The notes beneath the pieces are model-generated. The model saw only the letters and a program-made list of their open reading frames with translations. It was not told the origin of the DNA and searched no databases. 64,000 nt of DNA, from the NCBI GenBank assembly GCA_949358305.1, contig CASHSZ010000002.1, forward strand, positions 307,460 through 371,459, in the 5' to 3' direction. The position numbers and the translations under genes are program-made. The DNA comes from Strigamia acuminata (lineage: Eukaryota; Arthropoda; Chilopoda; Geophilomorpha; Linotaeniidae). Numbering within the stretch: the stretch's first letter is position 1; each line of letters opens with the position of its first letter. This document shows, piece after piece, positions 20,111 to 31,659 of this stretch.

Positions 20111-20533
20111 TTATATATACGCAATGTTTTCTCCATTCGAGTAAACTTGTACTTTTATTGCCCTTTTGTACATGTGACGTCGCCTCTGGTCAACGTTTTT
20201 GACCCACGATAAAAACTCCAAAATAAACAAATGAGTAAAGGGGACAGAAACCCGAACTTGTTGGTTTGTTTAAACGCGACTGGAGTGAAGTGGGCATCAC
20301 AGCACCCCGCTCACGATCGCGCGCTCGAAATTATAACGGAGCCCAAAATATTATCGTCTGACCCAAAATTGTTTCGTTTTTAATTAAAAAACGATCACAT
20401 AGCCGACTCCAAAACCAAAACATCGTAGCTCTTAAAAACGGGTGTAAATCGGAGACTTTGAATCAAAATCATTCGCGGAATCGCCAACAGGTGTCGCGTC
20501 AACAAACTGGTAGCGAGCATACATGAACTGGAA
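17991..20533. other. Mostly non-coding interval with microsatellites
   Basis: About 18000-18200 is an R1 tail (GAATTGAAAGTGTAATTG). An A run with CAA repeats lies at about 18238-18284, an AAAT run at about 19939-19975, and a TA run at about 20072-20118. A minus-strand stretch at about 19620-19926 has LTR-like features: a TGTAACATCCGG start, an AATAAACGTTTATT block, and a TGGTGAC-like sequence after its end. It was not matched to a partner. Apart from the small candidate exon at 18414-18530, no gene is supported. Confidence 0.4.
18414..18530 (+). CDS. Possible isolated terminal exon
   Basis: After a good acceptor (TCTTCTCCTTGCAG) there is a 38-codon open stretch ending in TAG. It reads HPGSAAMGRAPSTSVYVLSG and then PLPGIATEHFERPDSVSS. 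No upstream exon was found, and antisense frames are also open. It may be a gene remnant or chance. Product unknown. Confidence 0.2.
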   Translation, partial: HPGSAAMGRAPSTSVYVLSGPLPGIATEHFERPDSVSS

Positions 20534-23500
20534 ATGGAAGCGGGAAGTTTATGCTCGGTCGCGTCTCCGCAGGTAAATTTGGGCGGCTTTTACGAATTTT
20601 TGCGATATTTTTGTCAATGAATCGCGTCCGTGGTCGTACGTGTGCACACGTGTGGTCGTCGAACAACGCGCATGGATTTTTGTGTTTGGTCGCGGGAGTG
20701 TACGTGAGTGAGCGTTTGCGGTGTAACGTGGATGATTTTTACCCGATCGACGGCGAACGAGGTTTATTAAAATTAGACGAATGTATACATTTTTTATTTA
20801 TTGATTTATACACGATTCATCGATTCATATGCACACGTGTATACCGTATTGGTCCACTCGTTGCCACGCACCGTCGTCGAGCACGGATTTGTGGTCGTTT
20901 TCAAATCGCGCGTTTAGAGCGGAATATGCCGACACAAACGAAAAATGTTTTTATTTTTATTTTTATTTTTTATTTTCTCTCCCTTACAGACATCCGACGC
21001 AAACAAAGAGACGGAAGGTGGGAAGATGGAAAATGAAAAATTAGAAACCGAGGAGGGGTCAACCGAAGTTGCAACCACGATGACGGTGAGTGGAAAAATT
21101 GTCTCACGATTAACAATATTATTATTATTATTATTATTGATGAAAAATAGATAAACAAACACATAAATAAATAAATATTTCTGCCTAATTCGCGAAATAA
21201 AAATAGAAAATAATTTATTTATTTCCGCGCGGACATTAAAAATTGATTCATATCACGTGTAAAAATTTCATTTTTTTAAATTTAATTTTTTTGTCCCATT
21301 TATGCGCGATCTCTTATCTGTGCCAATTTTAAGCAATGACAAACGGTCCCGATTCTCCAACCATTTAACAGCATCGAATGCCAATTGCAAAGTAGTGATC
21401 AAATTTTTCTTCCGACAATTAAATCTGAGATCCGTGGAGAGGGGCCACGTCGGGATAGGAATAAATTCTAATATCCGCGTGGAAATGGGCACGGTCCGGG
21501 GTACGGACCCGCTATTTTCCATTTTTCTAAACTTTCTTTGTTTTATTTTATTTTATTTATTTATTTTTTAAACGCTGATTTATTCATACACATTCGTATC
21601 GTTCCAGGACACGGAACCGCACGTGGACGAGAGGTTGGTCACTGTGGAAGCGTCGACGGCGGTGAGTGAAAGAATTGGCCCATAATCAAAATTAATTTTG
21701 CGAGGATAAGCTTTCGTTGCTGGTTCTGGCGCGATCGACGCAATTGTGACCCATTCTCCCATGTTTGTGCGCGCGAAAATACGCGAACACGCGCGTCCAA
21801 TTTTTTGTCGTTCGACGCCCCGCGTCTCAATTTGTTTTACGTGTCCACTCCCTTCCCTCCCCCCCCCCCATCCCCCCCCCCCATTTTTTTTTTTTCTTTT
21901 AATTGATTTTTCTTTTTCTTTTTCTATTTTTATTCTTTTTTTTATTTTTATTTTTTTATTTATTATATTTGCTCGTTTTTAATCAGGCCACAATGGACAC
22001 ATCTCGACGACGTCCAGTGGAGTCGATTCTGGACGACTCGCAATCGCAACCAACAGAGCCGATGCTGGAGGAATCCCAAGACACGGAATTCAGCGAGTCT
22101 CAACCCTCCGAGTCCAGGGTGGTGTTGTACCACGAAAGGCTGGTGGAGAGGGTGGTGGAGAGGGTGGTGGAGAGGCGGGTGGATAGGCTGATAGAGAGGC
22201 GGGCAATAATGGAGGCCATCGTTGGAGATGCAGGGACGGTGAGTGAATTAGAATTAGAAAAATAGAAATTATACACCGTATATCTCCAAATAGTGCATCC
22301 ACACGCTATCTGGGGACAAATTTTCTCATGTGTACGATCAGAAGCCCGCGCGCGTTATTCGTGAACTAAAATTGTCCCACCGAAGACACGTGTACAAATC
22401 GAGGATACCGTTTATCTGTAAATAGCGCACCCGTGCGCTATTTAAAAATAAATGGTCCCGTGCGTTATTAAAGACCTGCGCTTCAATTCAAACAAACATG
22501 AAAAATTATAAGATTACGAAATTCGTCAATATTTAACAAAATTAACCAATTTTTTTGTCAAATTTGGTCAAAATTTAGTCAATTTCCATCAAAATTCGTC
22601 AATTTTCAACAACATTTCGTCAATTTTTTAACAATATCTTCGGAGACTTGACTATTGGTCCCGCGCGTAACGACGATCATGTTTCGGAAACGTAACAATC
22701 GGCCCCATGCGCTATACGGGACCCACACGTTATTCACAAAATCCGCATTCATCCCCACGCCTTAAAACAAGTCCGCGCGCTATCAAAGACCCGCAGAGTA
22801 ATCACAGATATACTGTATACAGTATATGCATTTTTTTTTCTGTTTTGTTTCTTTTTCTTTTCAATCCGTTTGAATATTCACATTTGCTTGTTTCCTGTCA
22901 GGCCGCGTCCGAAGTCATGTCGAACGTCTTGTTTCGAGTCGCACAATGCATCGCGTCTTCCGGGGCACCGGACCATGAACCCGCAACTGCAACGGTAGGC
23001 TAAAGAATCAAAGTCGAGTTTACAAGAGTGTTCTTGACTCTCATGTTTCCGACACGATCGGCGCAGACGAAATGTGAAAACGACCAACCAACGCGCGTCA
23101 TCTCGAGTTAGGCGCGCACATCAAATGCGTGCTCTTTACCGACACATTTAATGTCAGGGTCTATTTAAATTTAATTCATTTATTGGTTAATTTTTTCCTT
23201 TTCTTTTTTTTATTACAAGTTAGTCATTTTAATTGTGGGCGTCTTTTTGGCCCCCTTTTTTCATTTTTATTTATTTATTTATTTATTTATTTATTTTTTA
23301 ATTATGCACACATTTGTAATTATATTTACTCGTTTCTTACCAGGACGGACCCAACGACGACGGTGCCTTGGACCTATCACAAAGCACGGGGCATTCCGTG
23401 TGGTCATCGAGCCTGCCACAAACGTGAGTTCCACGCGCTCTTCGGGTCTTGCACGCAACGTCTCACAATTTATTTATTTATTTTTTTTTTTTAGAGAAAC

Positions 23501-25948
23501 GGATGGGACGGCGGATGAGATTGTGGGGGGGGTTGTGGATGAGATCGTGGAGGAGGTGGGGAAGGCGAGGGCGGCGGAAGAGACTGTGTCGGAGACGGAA
23601 AAGGAGATGGCGGTGGAAGAGACTGTGTCGGAGACGGAGAAGGAGAAGGCGGTGGAAGAGACTGTGTCAGGGAAGGAGGTGGAGAAGGAGACGGTGGTGG
23701 AAGAGACTGTGTCGGAGACGGAGAAGGAGAAGGCGGTGGTAGAGACTGTGTCGGAGACGGAGAAGGAGAAGGCGGTGGAAGAGACTGTGCCGGAGAAGGA
23801 GGTGGAGAAAGAGATGGCGGTGGAAGAGACTGTGTCGGAGACGGAGAAGGAGAAGGCGGTGGAAGAGACTGTGTCAGGGAAGGAGGTGGAGAAGGAGACG
23901 GTGGTGGAAGAGACTGTGTCGGAGACGGAGAAGGAGAAGGCGGTGGTAGAGACTGTGTCGGAGACGGAGAAGGAGAAGGCGGTGGAAGAGACTGTGCCGG
24001 AGAAGGAGGTGGAGAAAGAGATGGCGGTGGAAGAGACTGTGTCGGAGACGGAGAAGGAGAAGGCGGTGGAAGAGACTGTGTCGGAGACGGAGAAGGAGAA
24101 GGCGGTGGTAGAGACTGTGTCGGAGACGGAGAAGGAGAAGGCGGTGGAAGAGACTGTGTCGGAGACGGAAAAGGAGAAGGCGGTGGAAGAGACTGTGTCG
24201 GAGACGGAGAAGGAGAAGGCGGTGGAAGAGACTGTGTCGGAGACGGAAAAGGAGAAGGCGGTGGAAGAGACTGTGTCGGAGACGGAGAAGGAGAAGGCGG
24301 TGGTAGAGACTGTGTCGGAGACGGAGAAGGAGAAGGCGGTGGAAGAGACTGTGTCGGAGACGGAAAAGGAGAAGGCGGTGGAAGAGACAGTGTCAGGGAA
24401 GGAGGTGGAGAAGGAGACGGTGGTGGAAGAGACAGTGGAGGAGATGGGAATAGTGTGGCCGGAGATGGAGGTGGAGTTGGAGAAGGAGAAGGAGACGTGG
24501 AAGGAAACGGCGGTGGAAGAGGCAGTGGAGGAGAAGGAAAAGGAGAAGGAGACGGCGACGGAACCGAAGAAGAGGAAGTGTGTGAGGAAAGGGGGTGCGA
24601 AAAAGAAACGGAAGACCGTTGAGAAGGTGGAAAAGGAAGTATTCGAGGTAACGTAGTAACTGACCATTTTATTTTGACAATCAACGTGATCGCGTTCCAA
24701 TTTGAAATTGAAAAGCGATCACGTTGATTTGACGTAAATTAATAATTCCCGCGCGCGCACTATAATTTAACCCGCAAATTTAATTTGCCGCGCGCGCATT
24801 GAGCGGATTGATCGTATGAATCCGACCCGCGCACAAACTTGGATTCGACATGCAATATCGTATATTTATTTGCCCGTCTGTTTGTTCGTTTATTCATTTA
24901 TTTATTTTTTTTTTTTTCTCCAGTCGTTGCCCAGCACATCAGGGTGCACTTGGACGATGCCAAGCGTTGTGACGGTCCCGTCGTCACCAGACCTGTCACC
25001 GCCGCGGTCGCCACCACTTCAACCAACGGCGACATTAGGCAAAATGCCTTTAATGTGCCCCGTCGTGAGGTTGGAACGGCTGCAGTTGCCGATCCTCACA
25101 CCAATGCCACGTCCTGTCATGTCGGCGCCGTGCCCGGTTATGTCGACGCCGTGTTTCACCGTGCCACCATCTGAGCCCATCGCCCCCCCGCCGCCGCAAG
25201 AACAGCAACTGGCGCGTGTCATCGCCAAGCCGCGAAGATCCGCGTCGAAGCGGCCCGCATCACCGTCATGGGAACCCGCGTCGAAAAGGTCGGAGACTCG
25301 AGTCACGCGGTCGACGGAAAAGGTAACCTGTCTGGTCTATTTGTCTTTGATCGTTTGTTCAATCGTTCCTTCCATTTCTTTCAGATACGAAAGGCATCTG
25401 CATCCCAGGGCTCGGTGGTGCCGTCTGGCAGGGCAGGACCGAGTGGGCTTCCGTCCAACCTTCCGTCCAACTTGTCGATGGAGTTGGATCGACGGTTCGG
25501 AGAGTTCCAGAAATGGGTGCTCCGGAAGGTGGGGGAGGTGGAGACGGGGGCGGTGCCAACACGGCAACGACGCCAGGGTGGAGGGAAAGGAAAGAAGGGA
25601 GAAAAACTCCGGACAGAGGGCGGGAAGTCGTTCTATTGTGCTCTGTGCGCCAAACAACCGGGTAATGAGAAACATACATTTGCTTATTTGTTTGTTTGTT
25701 TATTTTTTGTCTAATTTTTATTTTTTTTTTATTTTTTTTTTTCCTTTCCCCTCCCGCGTACCTTAGGGGTGTCGAAATACGGATATTTCAGCGAGGACGC
25801 GTACCGCCATTGGCGCCAACATCACCACCTAGACGCAGTTAAGCGCGAGGATGAAATCTCCAAGAGAGTCAGGAAGCATCTGCGGGACTATTCGCGTAGA
25901 CCCGATCTCCTGTTGCCGGTGGGTATTTAATCAATTAGTCGATTCGTT

Positions 25949-25999
<51 letters not shown>

Positions 26000-26986
26000 T
26001 TTTTTCCTCTGTTTCCTAGAAGTTGAAAAAAATGCACAAGGCCCTGAAACGGTGCCCATTCTGCATTGCGAGGCCTGTGGTTGACCGACTAGAGGACCAC
26101 TGGTTGGTCAAACACAGATATCGCATTGCATGGGCACCGGGGATGGGAGAGGGAGAGGGAGAGCGCGTCGGAGACAACGACGACGACGACGACGACAACG
26201 ACGGTGATTCGGCGTCACGTTCATCATCTTTTCAACGAGGCGATGCGCAGGGAGAGGAACGGGTGTTGCGATCGAGGGTGGTTCCCGTCGCGGAAGGGGG
26301 CAGCGAACCCAACAGCGATCCCAACTATTGGGACGATAACCACGAAATGAAAATCTTTCGCGACGGGAGCATGCGGTTCTCCATTCATTCGCTTACTCTC
26401 CTGCTCTTTACGATACGGGCTCAGGTTCAGGCGGAACAAGTATATATATTTTTATTTTTATTTTTATTTTTATTTTTATTTATTTATTTATGTATATATT
26501 TTTTTTATTTTTTATTTTTTTTTTTAGTATTGGGGCGATCCCGACATCAAGACCCACTTACTCCGGATGCTGGGGATGTTAAACCAATGGAACGACATGT
26601 CGGTGAGTGAATCTACCGCGCGCGTCTACGTCGACACTTTTCGGATATTGATTTTCCCGTTTTATTTGCAGAATAAAGATTTCTCGTTCGTTGATGAGGT
26701 GCTGATGAAGGAGAGGTTTGTCGTCGTCGGCGAGCCCGAGAACGACGAAGGAGAGGGGTGTGGAGAAGAGAGACGCCGGGAAGAAGAGCGTGAAACAGGT
26801 GAAAGGTGTGAAGAGGAAAAAGAAGACGACGAAGATTACAGAAACTCTGAATTTGAGGACGATGCGGAAAGTGATGAGGACGAAGACGAAGAAAAGAAAC
26901 TGGCGAGGAAGGAGAAAGAGAAACGGGCAAGGAGCAAGAGAAAGAGGAAAGGAAAGGGAAAGTCGAGCGCCGGAAAGAAAAAGTGA
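20534..26986 (+). CDS. 13-exon gene: repeat-rich nuclear protein with two C2H2-like zinc fingers
   Basis: Coding exons: 20534-20572, 20990-21085, 21608-21661, 21987-22238, 22902-22994, 23344-23423, 23495-24647, 24924-25322, 25385-25661, 25767-25918, 26020-26439, 26528-26602, 26672-26986. Every intron is GT-AG. All junctions are phase 0 except exon 6/7 (phase 2) and 9/10 (phase 1), and the frame closes through all 13, giving about 1134 residues. Parts in order: acidic N terminus; Arg/Glu helix (L/V-V-E-R-V-V-E-R, residues about 113-135); about 21 tandem 13-15-residue [13 protein letters not shown]-type repeats (about 230-513); PKKRK-type basic signal (about 560-580); Pro-rich exon; C2H2-like finger C807-C810-H829-H833 spanning exons 9/10; second finger C877-C880-H892-H897; Glu/Asp then Lys/Arg tail. 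A nuclear role is inferred. The family is not recognised. Confidence 0.7.
23568..24420 (+). repeat. Exonic coding minisatellite (39-nt unit)
   Basis: About 21 in-frame copies of a 39-nt unit (starting GCGGTGGAAGAGACTGTG), with five 45-nt variants. All units encode Glu/Val/Thr-rich 13- or 15-mers. A five-unit block (about 207 nt) is itself duplicated in tandem, which is a higher-order repeat. Long antisense open frames over this region (about 400 codons) are a consequence of the repeat and are not genes. Confidence 0.9.
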
Positions 26987-27991
26987 ATTCGCCTAATCTG
27001 CTCCTCAAATGTACGAATACATGTTTTAAATTTAATTTTAATTTATTTCACTCCTTTAAAACTCGTTCTTTTTTTACAGACAAATGGGCACGTCGGTGTT
27101 TGATAGCGACGCAATCGTGTTGTTCGTTGTTCGAGCGCATCATTTTTCGGCACCCCCAATCACAACGATGTCTTCTCTCGCACACGTGGAATGTGGCAGC
27201 CTCGTCCACGTCGAGTCTGGTTCGAGTGGACTCTGACAAAACAGCGAAGCTACTCGAATTCTCGACGTCAGTGTGTTTGGTGTCGTCGTTGTTTCGGTCA
27301 CACGAGTGGCGCCCTCTTCACGTCCGCGCGGAGAAACGCTAAAAATTGCGGACAGCGTTCCAAAACAATCAACGGTCATTCACAGCGAATTACTAATCTG
27401 ACAATAATTTCTGTGTTCTTGGTGTTGTTTTTGATTACGGTGTTGTTCTTTTTAACAATCAAGCATGGTTCTGCGTTTAAAACACACCGATTTTATTTCT
27501 TTTTGTGCTTGTTTGTTTTTTTTTTTTTTTTTTTTTTTTAATTTTATTAGATTTCAAACAAACAGTTTTCCGGATCGAAACTAATTTTTTTTTTGCTTAT
27601 ATTTAATACTTCTGATAAAAAATAATAATTTATATTTTTCTGAGTTTACAACTTGCAGTTTTATTTTAGTTTTGGTGTGGTAGCATTTAATATTTGCGTG
27701 TTTGTTTGTTTGAATCTCGATTAGTCTGGTATAAAAGATGTTATGTTATGTTTGTTTATTTAATGCTGAATTTTAACAATATTGATTTAAAAAAATAATC
27801 GATAGATAATTTAACATGTGCATGTTAATTACAAACGAGTTTTAATGATTAAATATGATTATGAAAATTAAAATTAAAATTGAAAACGATTTGAAAAATT
27901 AAAAATGATTTATTCACAAAAAAATAAAGAAATATGTATATATATATATATAAAAACGAGTTGTTTACAAAAAAAAAAAGAAAAAAAAAAA
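26987..27991. other. Intergenic AT-rich stretch
   Basis: Downstream of the 13-exon gene. An acceptor-like TTTTTTTACAG at about 27070-27080 could mark a 3' UTR intron. A long T run lies at about 27519-27539 and a TATA-rich run at about 27935-27952. No coding exon is supported. Confidence 0.4.
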
Positions 27992-28408
27992 TTAAAAATT
28001 AAAGTGACGAGTTGCCATCTCGGCCGCGAACAAAGTTGCCCGTCGCACCTCCTCGGCTGCTTCGGATGAGGCTACGGCGGCATCGACAGCCTCTTCAATG
28101 GCGGCCACGACGTTGGGGTCAGTGACGTTGGCCGACGCGACGACCCCTGCCACCGCCGCCACCGACTCCCGTGTCGCTCTGACTGACTGCGACAGAGTCA
28201 TGGCCGCTGCGGCAGCCGCCGTGGCCACCATGCTCAAAGACAACGCCGGGTCCCGCACTTGGGCGGCAAACTCAACCGACCCGGTCGCGCGCGCAGTTGC
28301 ACGCGCGCGTCCTTCCGCCTCCGCCGACGCACGAAGTGCCGCAATTCGATGTCGCATTATCGGCGGCCGTGGTGGCGGCGGAAGGCTGCAACAAAGAATA
28401 AATAAATA

Positions 28409-28447
<39 letters not shown>

Positions 28448-28625
28448 CGACCAATCGTGTCAATTTGCAATTTACTCACCTCGGTTGGGCGTCGCGTCTA
28501 AGTGCAAACTGCTGAGGGCGGGGTAGGGGCGACGCCCACATCTCGTTAATCGAGGGGACACCCCTCCACGCCGCCCTACCCCGTCCTCGGATTCGACGCG
28601 ATCGTTCATCATCACTGTCTGCCAT
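27992..28625 (-). CDS. Alanine-rich two-exon protein, function unknown
   Basis: Minus-strand exons 28625-28480 and 28385-27992, with a 94-nt intron (GTGAGT donor, TTGTTGCAG acceptor). The first exon ends with two bases of a codon and the second supplies the third, giving about 179 residues. The N terminus is acidic then Arg-rich (MADSDDERSRRIRGRGRAAW). The rest is Ala/Val/Glu-rich, predicted helical, with an A8 run. The start follows a TTTCCTAG acceptor directly, so an upstream UTR exon is likely. The gene lies tail-to-tail with the 13-exon gene. The choice of frame rests on splice phase; the alternative MMNDR frame does not continue into exon 2. Confidence 0.55.
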
Positions 28626-28648
28626 CTAGGAAACAAAAATATAAAAAA

Positions 28649-28705
<57 letters not shown>

Positions 28706-29459
28706 ATAGATAAAAGATAATAAAAGTTGAACGAAATAAGCGGAGAAGAAACTTGAGTCGAAGCTGGGATGCATGTTGACGGAACATATAAACCCGATGT
28801 CGGCAATAACACTGCACCGAGGATGATTTAACAACTTGAAATTGGAAATTCTGTTTTGAATTTTTAAATTTACCGTCTATTTGTTTGTTATTTTGATTGA
28901 TTTTGTAGTGTTTTGTTTTGCGTTGTTCGGTCAGGCTAGATTGGACGTTGGTTTTCGAGTTATTGTGCCACAGTTGTTGCCGAAATCTGGTATGTATGTC
29001 GCGTTCCGTCAACACGGAGGCGAGAAACACTCGCTACGCTTCATCGCGCCCGTCTGTCTAATTATTTGTTTGTTTGTTTGTTCGCTCCTCCTCAAATTCG
29101 TCTATCGAACAATTGTTCAAACCCTCGATCGATAAATTGCCGAATTGATTCAATTCGGACAAATTCCCTCCGGAAACAATCGATTGTTTACTTACGGTAA
29201 ATGCGCGAGTCGAGGTGCGATACCGGGATGCCAATGATGCTTCGTTTGCTTCGCTGTGGTTAATGGTTCCGACACCGGGTTAAACGCGTCGCTAGCGTCG
29301 CGCGTATACAACCGCGCGTGTTTGAAAAATAAAATGGGTGAAAATTAAAGAAAAAATATTTATTGGTGAATTATTAAAATAATTGATAAATTAATTAATT
29401 AAAAGAAAAAGAAAAAGAAAAAAAAAAATAAAATAAAATAAAATAAAATAAAATAAATA
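28626..29459. other. Intergenic stretch with AAAT microsatellites
   Basis: AAAT runs at about 28649-28709 and AAAAT runs at about 29427-29457. The region between the two divergent genes has no supported exon. The long Tyr/Leu/Phe open frames on the minus strand are microsatellite translations. Confidence 0.45.
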
Positions 29460-29556
29460 AATAAGTTTGGCCGTTGCCGCCATCTGTCGCGTGGACTCAT
29501 CCACTCACTTGCTCACACTCGCTCACTGTCGACCAACCGTGTGAGAACGTTAAAAG
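29460..29556 (+). promoter_or_regulatory. Putative promoter and 5' UTR exon of coiled-coil family member 3
   Basis: Resembles 584-683 upstream of family member 1: a GTTGCCGCCATCTGTCGCGT core, then an AAAAG/GTAAGTTAACC exon end. The inferred UTR intron is 29557-30045, ending in a long T tract and AG five bases before the ATG at 30051. Confidence 0.4.
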
Positions 29557-30072
29557 GTAAGTTAACCATTTCACATATTCACATACACACATACACACAC
29601 AAAACTCGCCCACCCGCACTCCTAAATGCACGTCCAAACACGCGCCCAAACGCATATCCACGTGGAATTTGGCGAGCCACGCGCGTAGCCATTTTTTATT
29701 TTTCCGCCCCACGTTGTTGTTGTCGCCGCCAACAGAAACCAAGCGATATTGAGTTTAACGTCTCGCGCGGGGTTTTCGTTTTCTCTTTTTTCGGGAATTC
29801 CCGGTTCCCAGTACCGGAATAGCGTCTTTTCTTTCTTTTTCTTTTCGTCATAAATTATCGTTTTTATCAATTTTTTAGTCAGTCAAAAGTGGCCATTCTC
29901 GTCATTGAAATGTAATAAAATATAACGTTTCGTTGACAAAAATGGCGTCTCGATTTCCAGGTTCCCGACATTAAAACCATAATCCCGCGTGTTTTGTTTT
30001 CACTTTATTACTTTTTTTTTTTTATTTTTTTTTTTTTCATGGAAGAAAAAATGGAATCCACCATGTCGTCTC

Positions 30073-30537
30073 TATTGGTTTGCGATGAATTATTTGCGAT
30101 AATTATATTTGTTGTGCATTTCCGAATAGGCACAATAAGCGCGTTACTTCATATATTGTTACGAATGGTCAGCCAGTTGATTCTGCTTTTTAAACTGCGC
30201 TTGTTTCGTACTCCAACTGGCTGTGTCTATGTGATAACGCGCGTCCCGTCGTCTGCTTGTTAAGCGACGATCGTTTAATTTGGTTTGGTATTGTTTATCG
30301 ATTACTTTAGTCTTTACGTTGTATTATTGTAAAGAATAAATCTATTTGGTTATACTAATAGATTTGTTCTCGTTGTTACTCTGTAACCTGAGTTGAGATC
30401 AAATAGCCTCAACCCAGATCACTTGTTTTATGCTTTCATGGTGAATAAAGATGGCGGTCGCGTGTTGCGAACTAACCGCACTTTATAATCGGTTTGCAAG
30501 TTATTTCCGCATGCTCCAGGTCCAAATACGCTCTTCA
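30073..30537 (+). repeat. copia-B 5' LTR
   Basis: 465 bp. It includes AATAAAGATGGCGG at about 30444-30457, which combines a polyadenylation hexamer with a YY1-like motif. The left boundary is set by the GTCTC target duplication. Confidence 0.9.
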
Positions 30538-30539
30538 AA

Positions 30540-30551
30540 TGGTAGCAGAGG
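30540..30551 (+). promoter_or_regulatory. copia-B primer-binding site
   Basis: TGGTAGCAGAGG starts two bases after the LTR. It is complementary to the 3' end of initiator tRNA-Met. Confidence 0.85.
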
Positions 30552-31659
30552 ATTGGCGACGACCAGCGCCGGCCAATTTTAGAAGAATTGAAGAGAAACG
30601 GACATTTTTCCGACTCCAAGAAGTCGCGAAGTGCGCGCCCGCCCAATTCGTCGTGAAAACGGATTTTCGGTGCGGCAAACGTCTGGATTACGTGTGCGGA
30701 CCATTCTGCAAAGGAATAGGATTCCAACGGTGTAAGGAACATTTATTTCGAACGATTTAAACTGTATTTTTGCCGATATAACCGGGCTTTCTCGGGCGGC
30801 GCCATTTTTGTTGAGCTTCGCTGCAGAATACGGCGAAGTTAGTGTGTCTACGCGTGTGTACGGACCGGCACACGCACGCCCAACGATTCTACAACGGAAT
30901 ACGTCGACAGGACGGTATTTTGGAGCAAAGAAGCGTCCCAAAACCGTCAATTTTTTCGAGAAATCACCGTGAATCGACGATTTTGTTACGGCGGCCATTT
31001 TTCGTCAAAAATAGACGGAAAAACGACGATTTGATTCACCGAGAAGTCCTGCACACGATAAGCGTGTGTGTGGGCAATTGTTTCCGTACCTCGCACCAGG
31101 AAAGCGAGTACGAAGGCGCAGACGGGCGCTACGACGATTTTCTCCGCGCTTACACGGATGTGTGTACGCGGATTGCACGTCAGCCGATTCCGTGCGAAGA
31201 CATCGTGAAGCCGACGTTTAATTCAACGTGGGAACCAGTTACGACGCGTGAAACCCGTAACTGGCCAACTTCACATCGGAAACTGTATTTTTCGAATTTT
31301 TCTCGTGAAACTCTGTTATTTCTTAAGGTTTTTGTGTTGGGTCACTTAGAATATTCTGTACCCTTCGGGCAGTCGCCCCAGTACAGTCTCATTCCAGTCT
31401 GGGCTTGTCCGTGGCCAACTAGTCGTCCCGCGTCCCCCAGGTGGGCCGGTCGGAAGCTAGTAGGGCGACCAGATTTGGGTTTTTCATCTCACTTATTGAG
31501 GTGCCCCTTGGGAAGTGTAAAATTATTTCGCCTTCAATTTTTGGGGGCAAATTGCTTCTCCGTGCGACATATTCACGTGTATTGTGAATATTTGTGTTTT
31601 TCTTCGGAAATTTTGTGATTTAGCGATTTGTGCGTCGTTTTTCGTCGAATTTTCTCAAC
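30552..31659 (+). other. copia-B leader (untranslated)
   Basis: About 1.1 kb before the Gag ATG. It contains GGCGGCGCCATTTTTG (about 30795) and GGCGGCCATTTTT (about 30992) motifs. Open frames here are not shared with copia-A or copia-C. Confidence 0.55.

Noticed and set aside
23474-24700. Two antisense open frames of about 400 codons across the minisatellite
   Set aside because: They are by-products of a stop-free 39-nt repeat; the sense strand has consistent splice phases on both sides.
28626-29030. Tyr/Leu/Phe repeat frames
   Set aside because: Translations of AAAT microsatellites.
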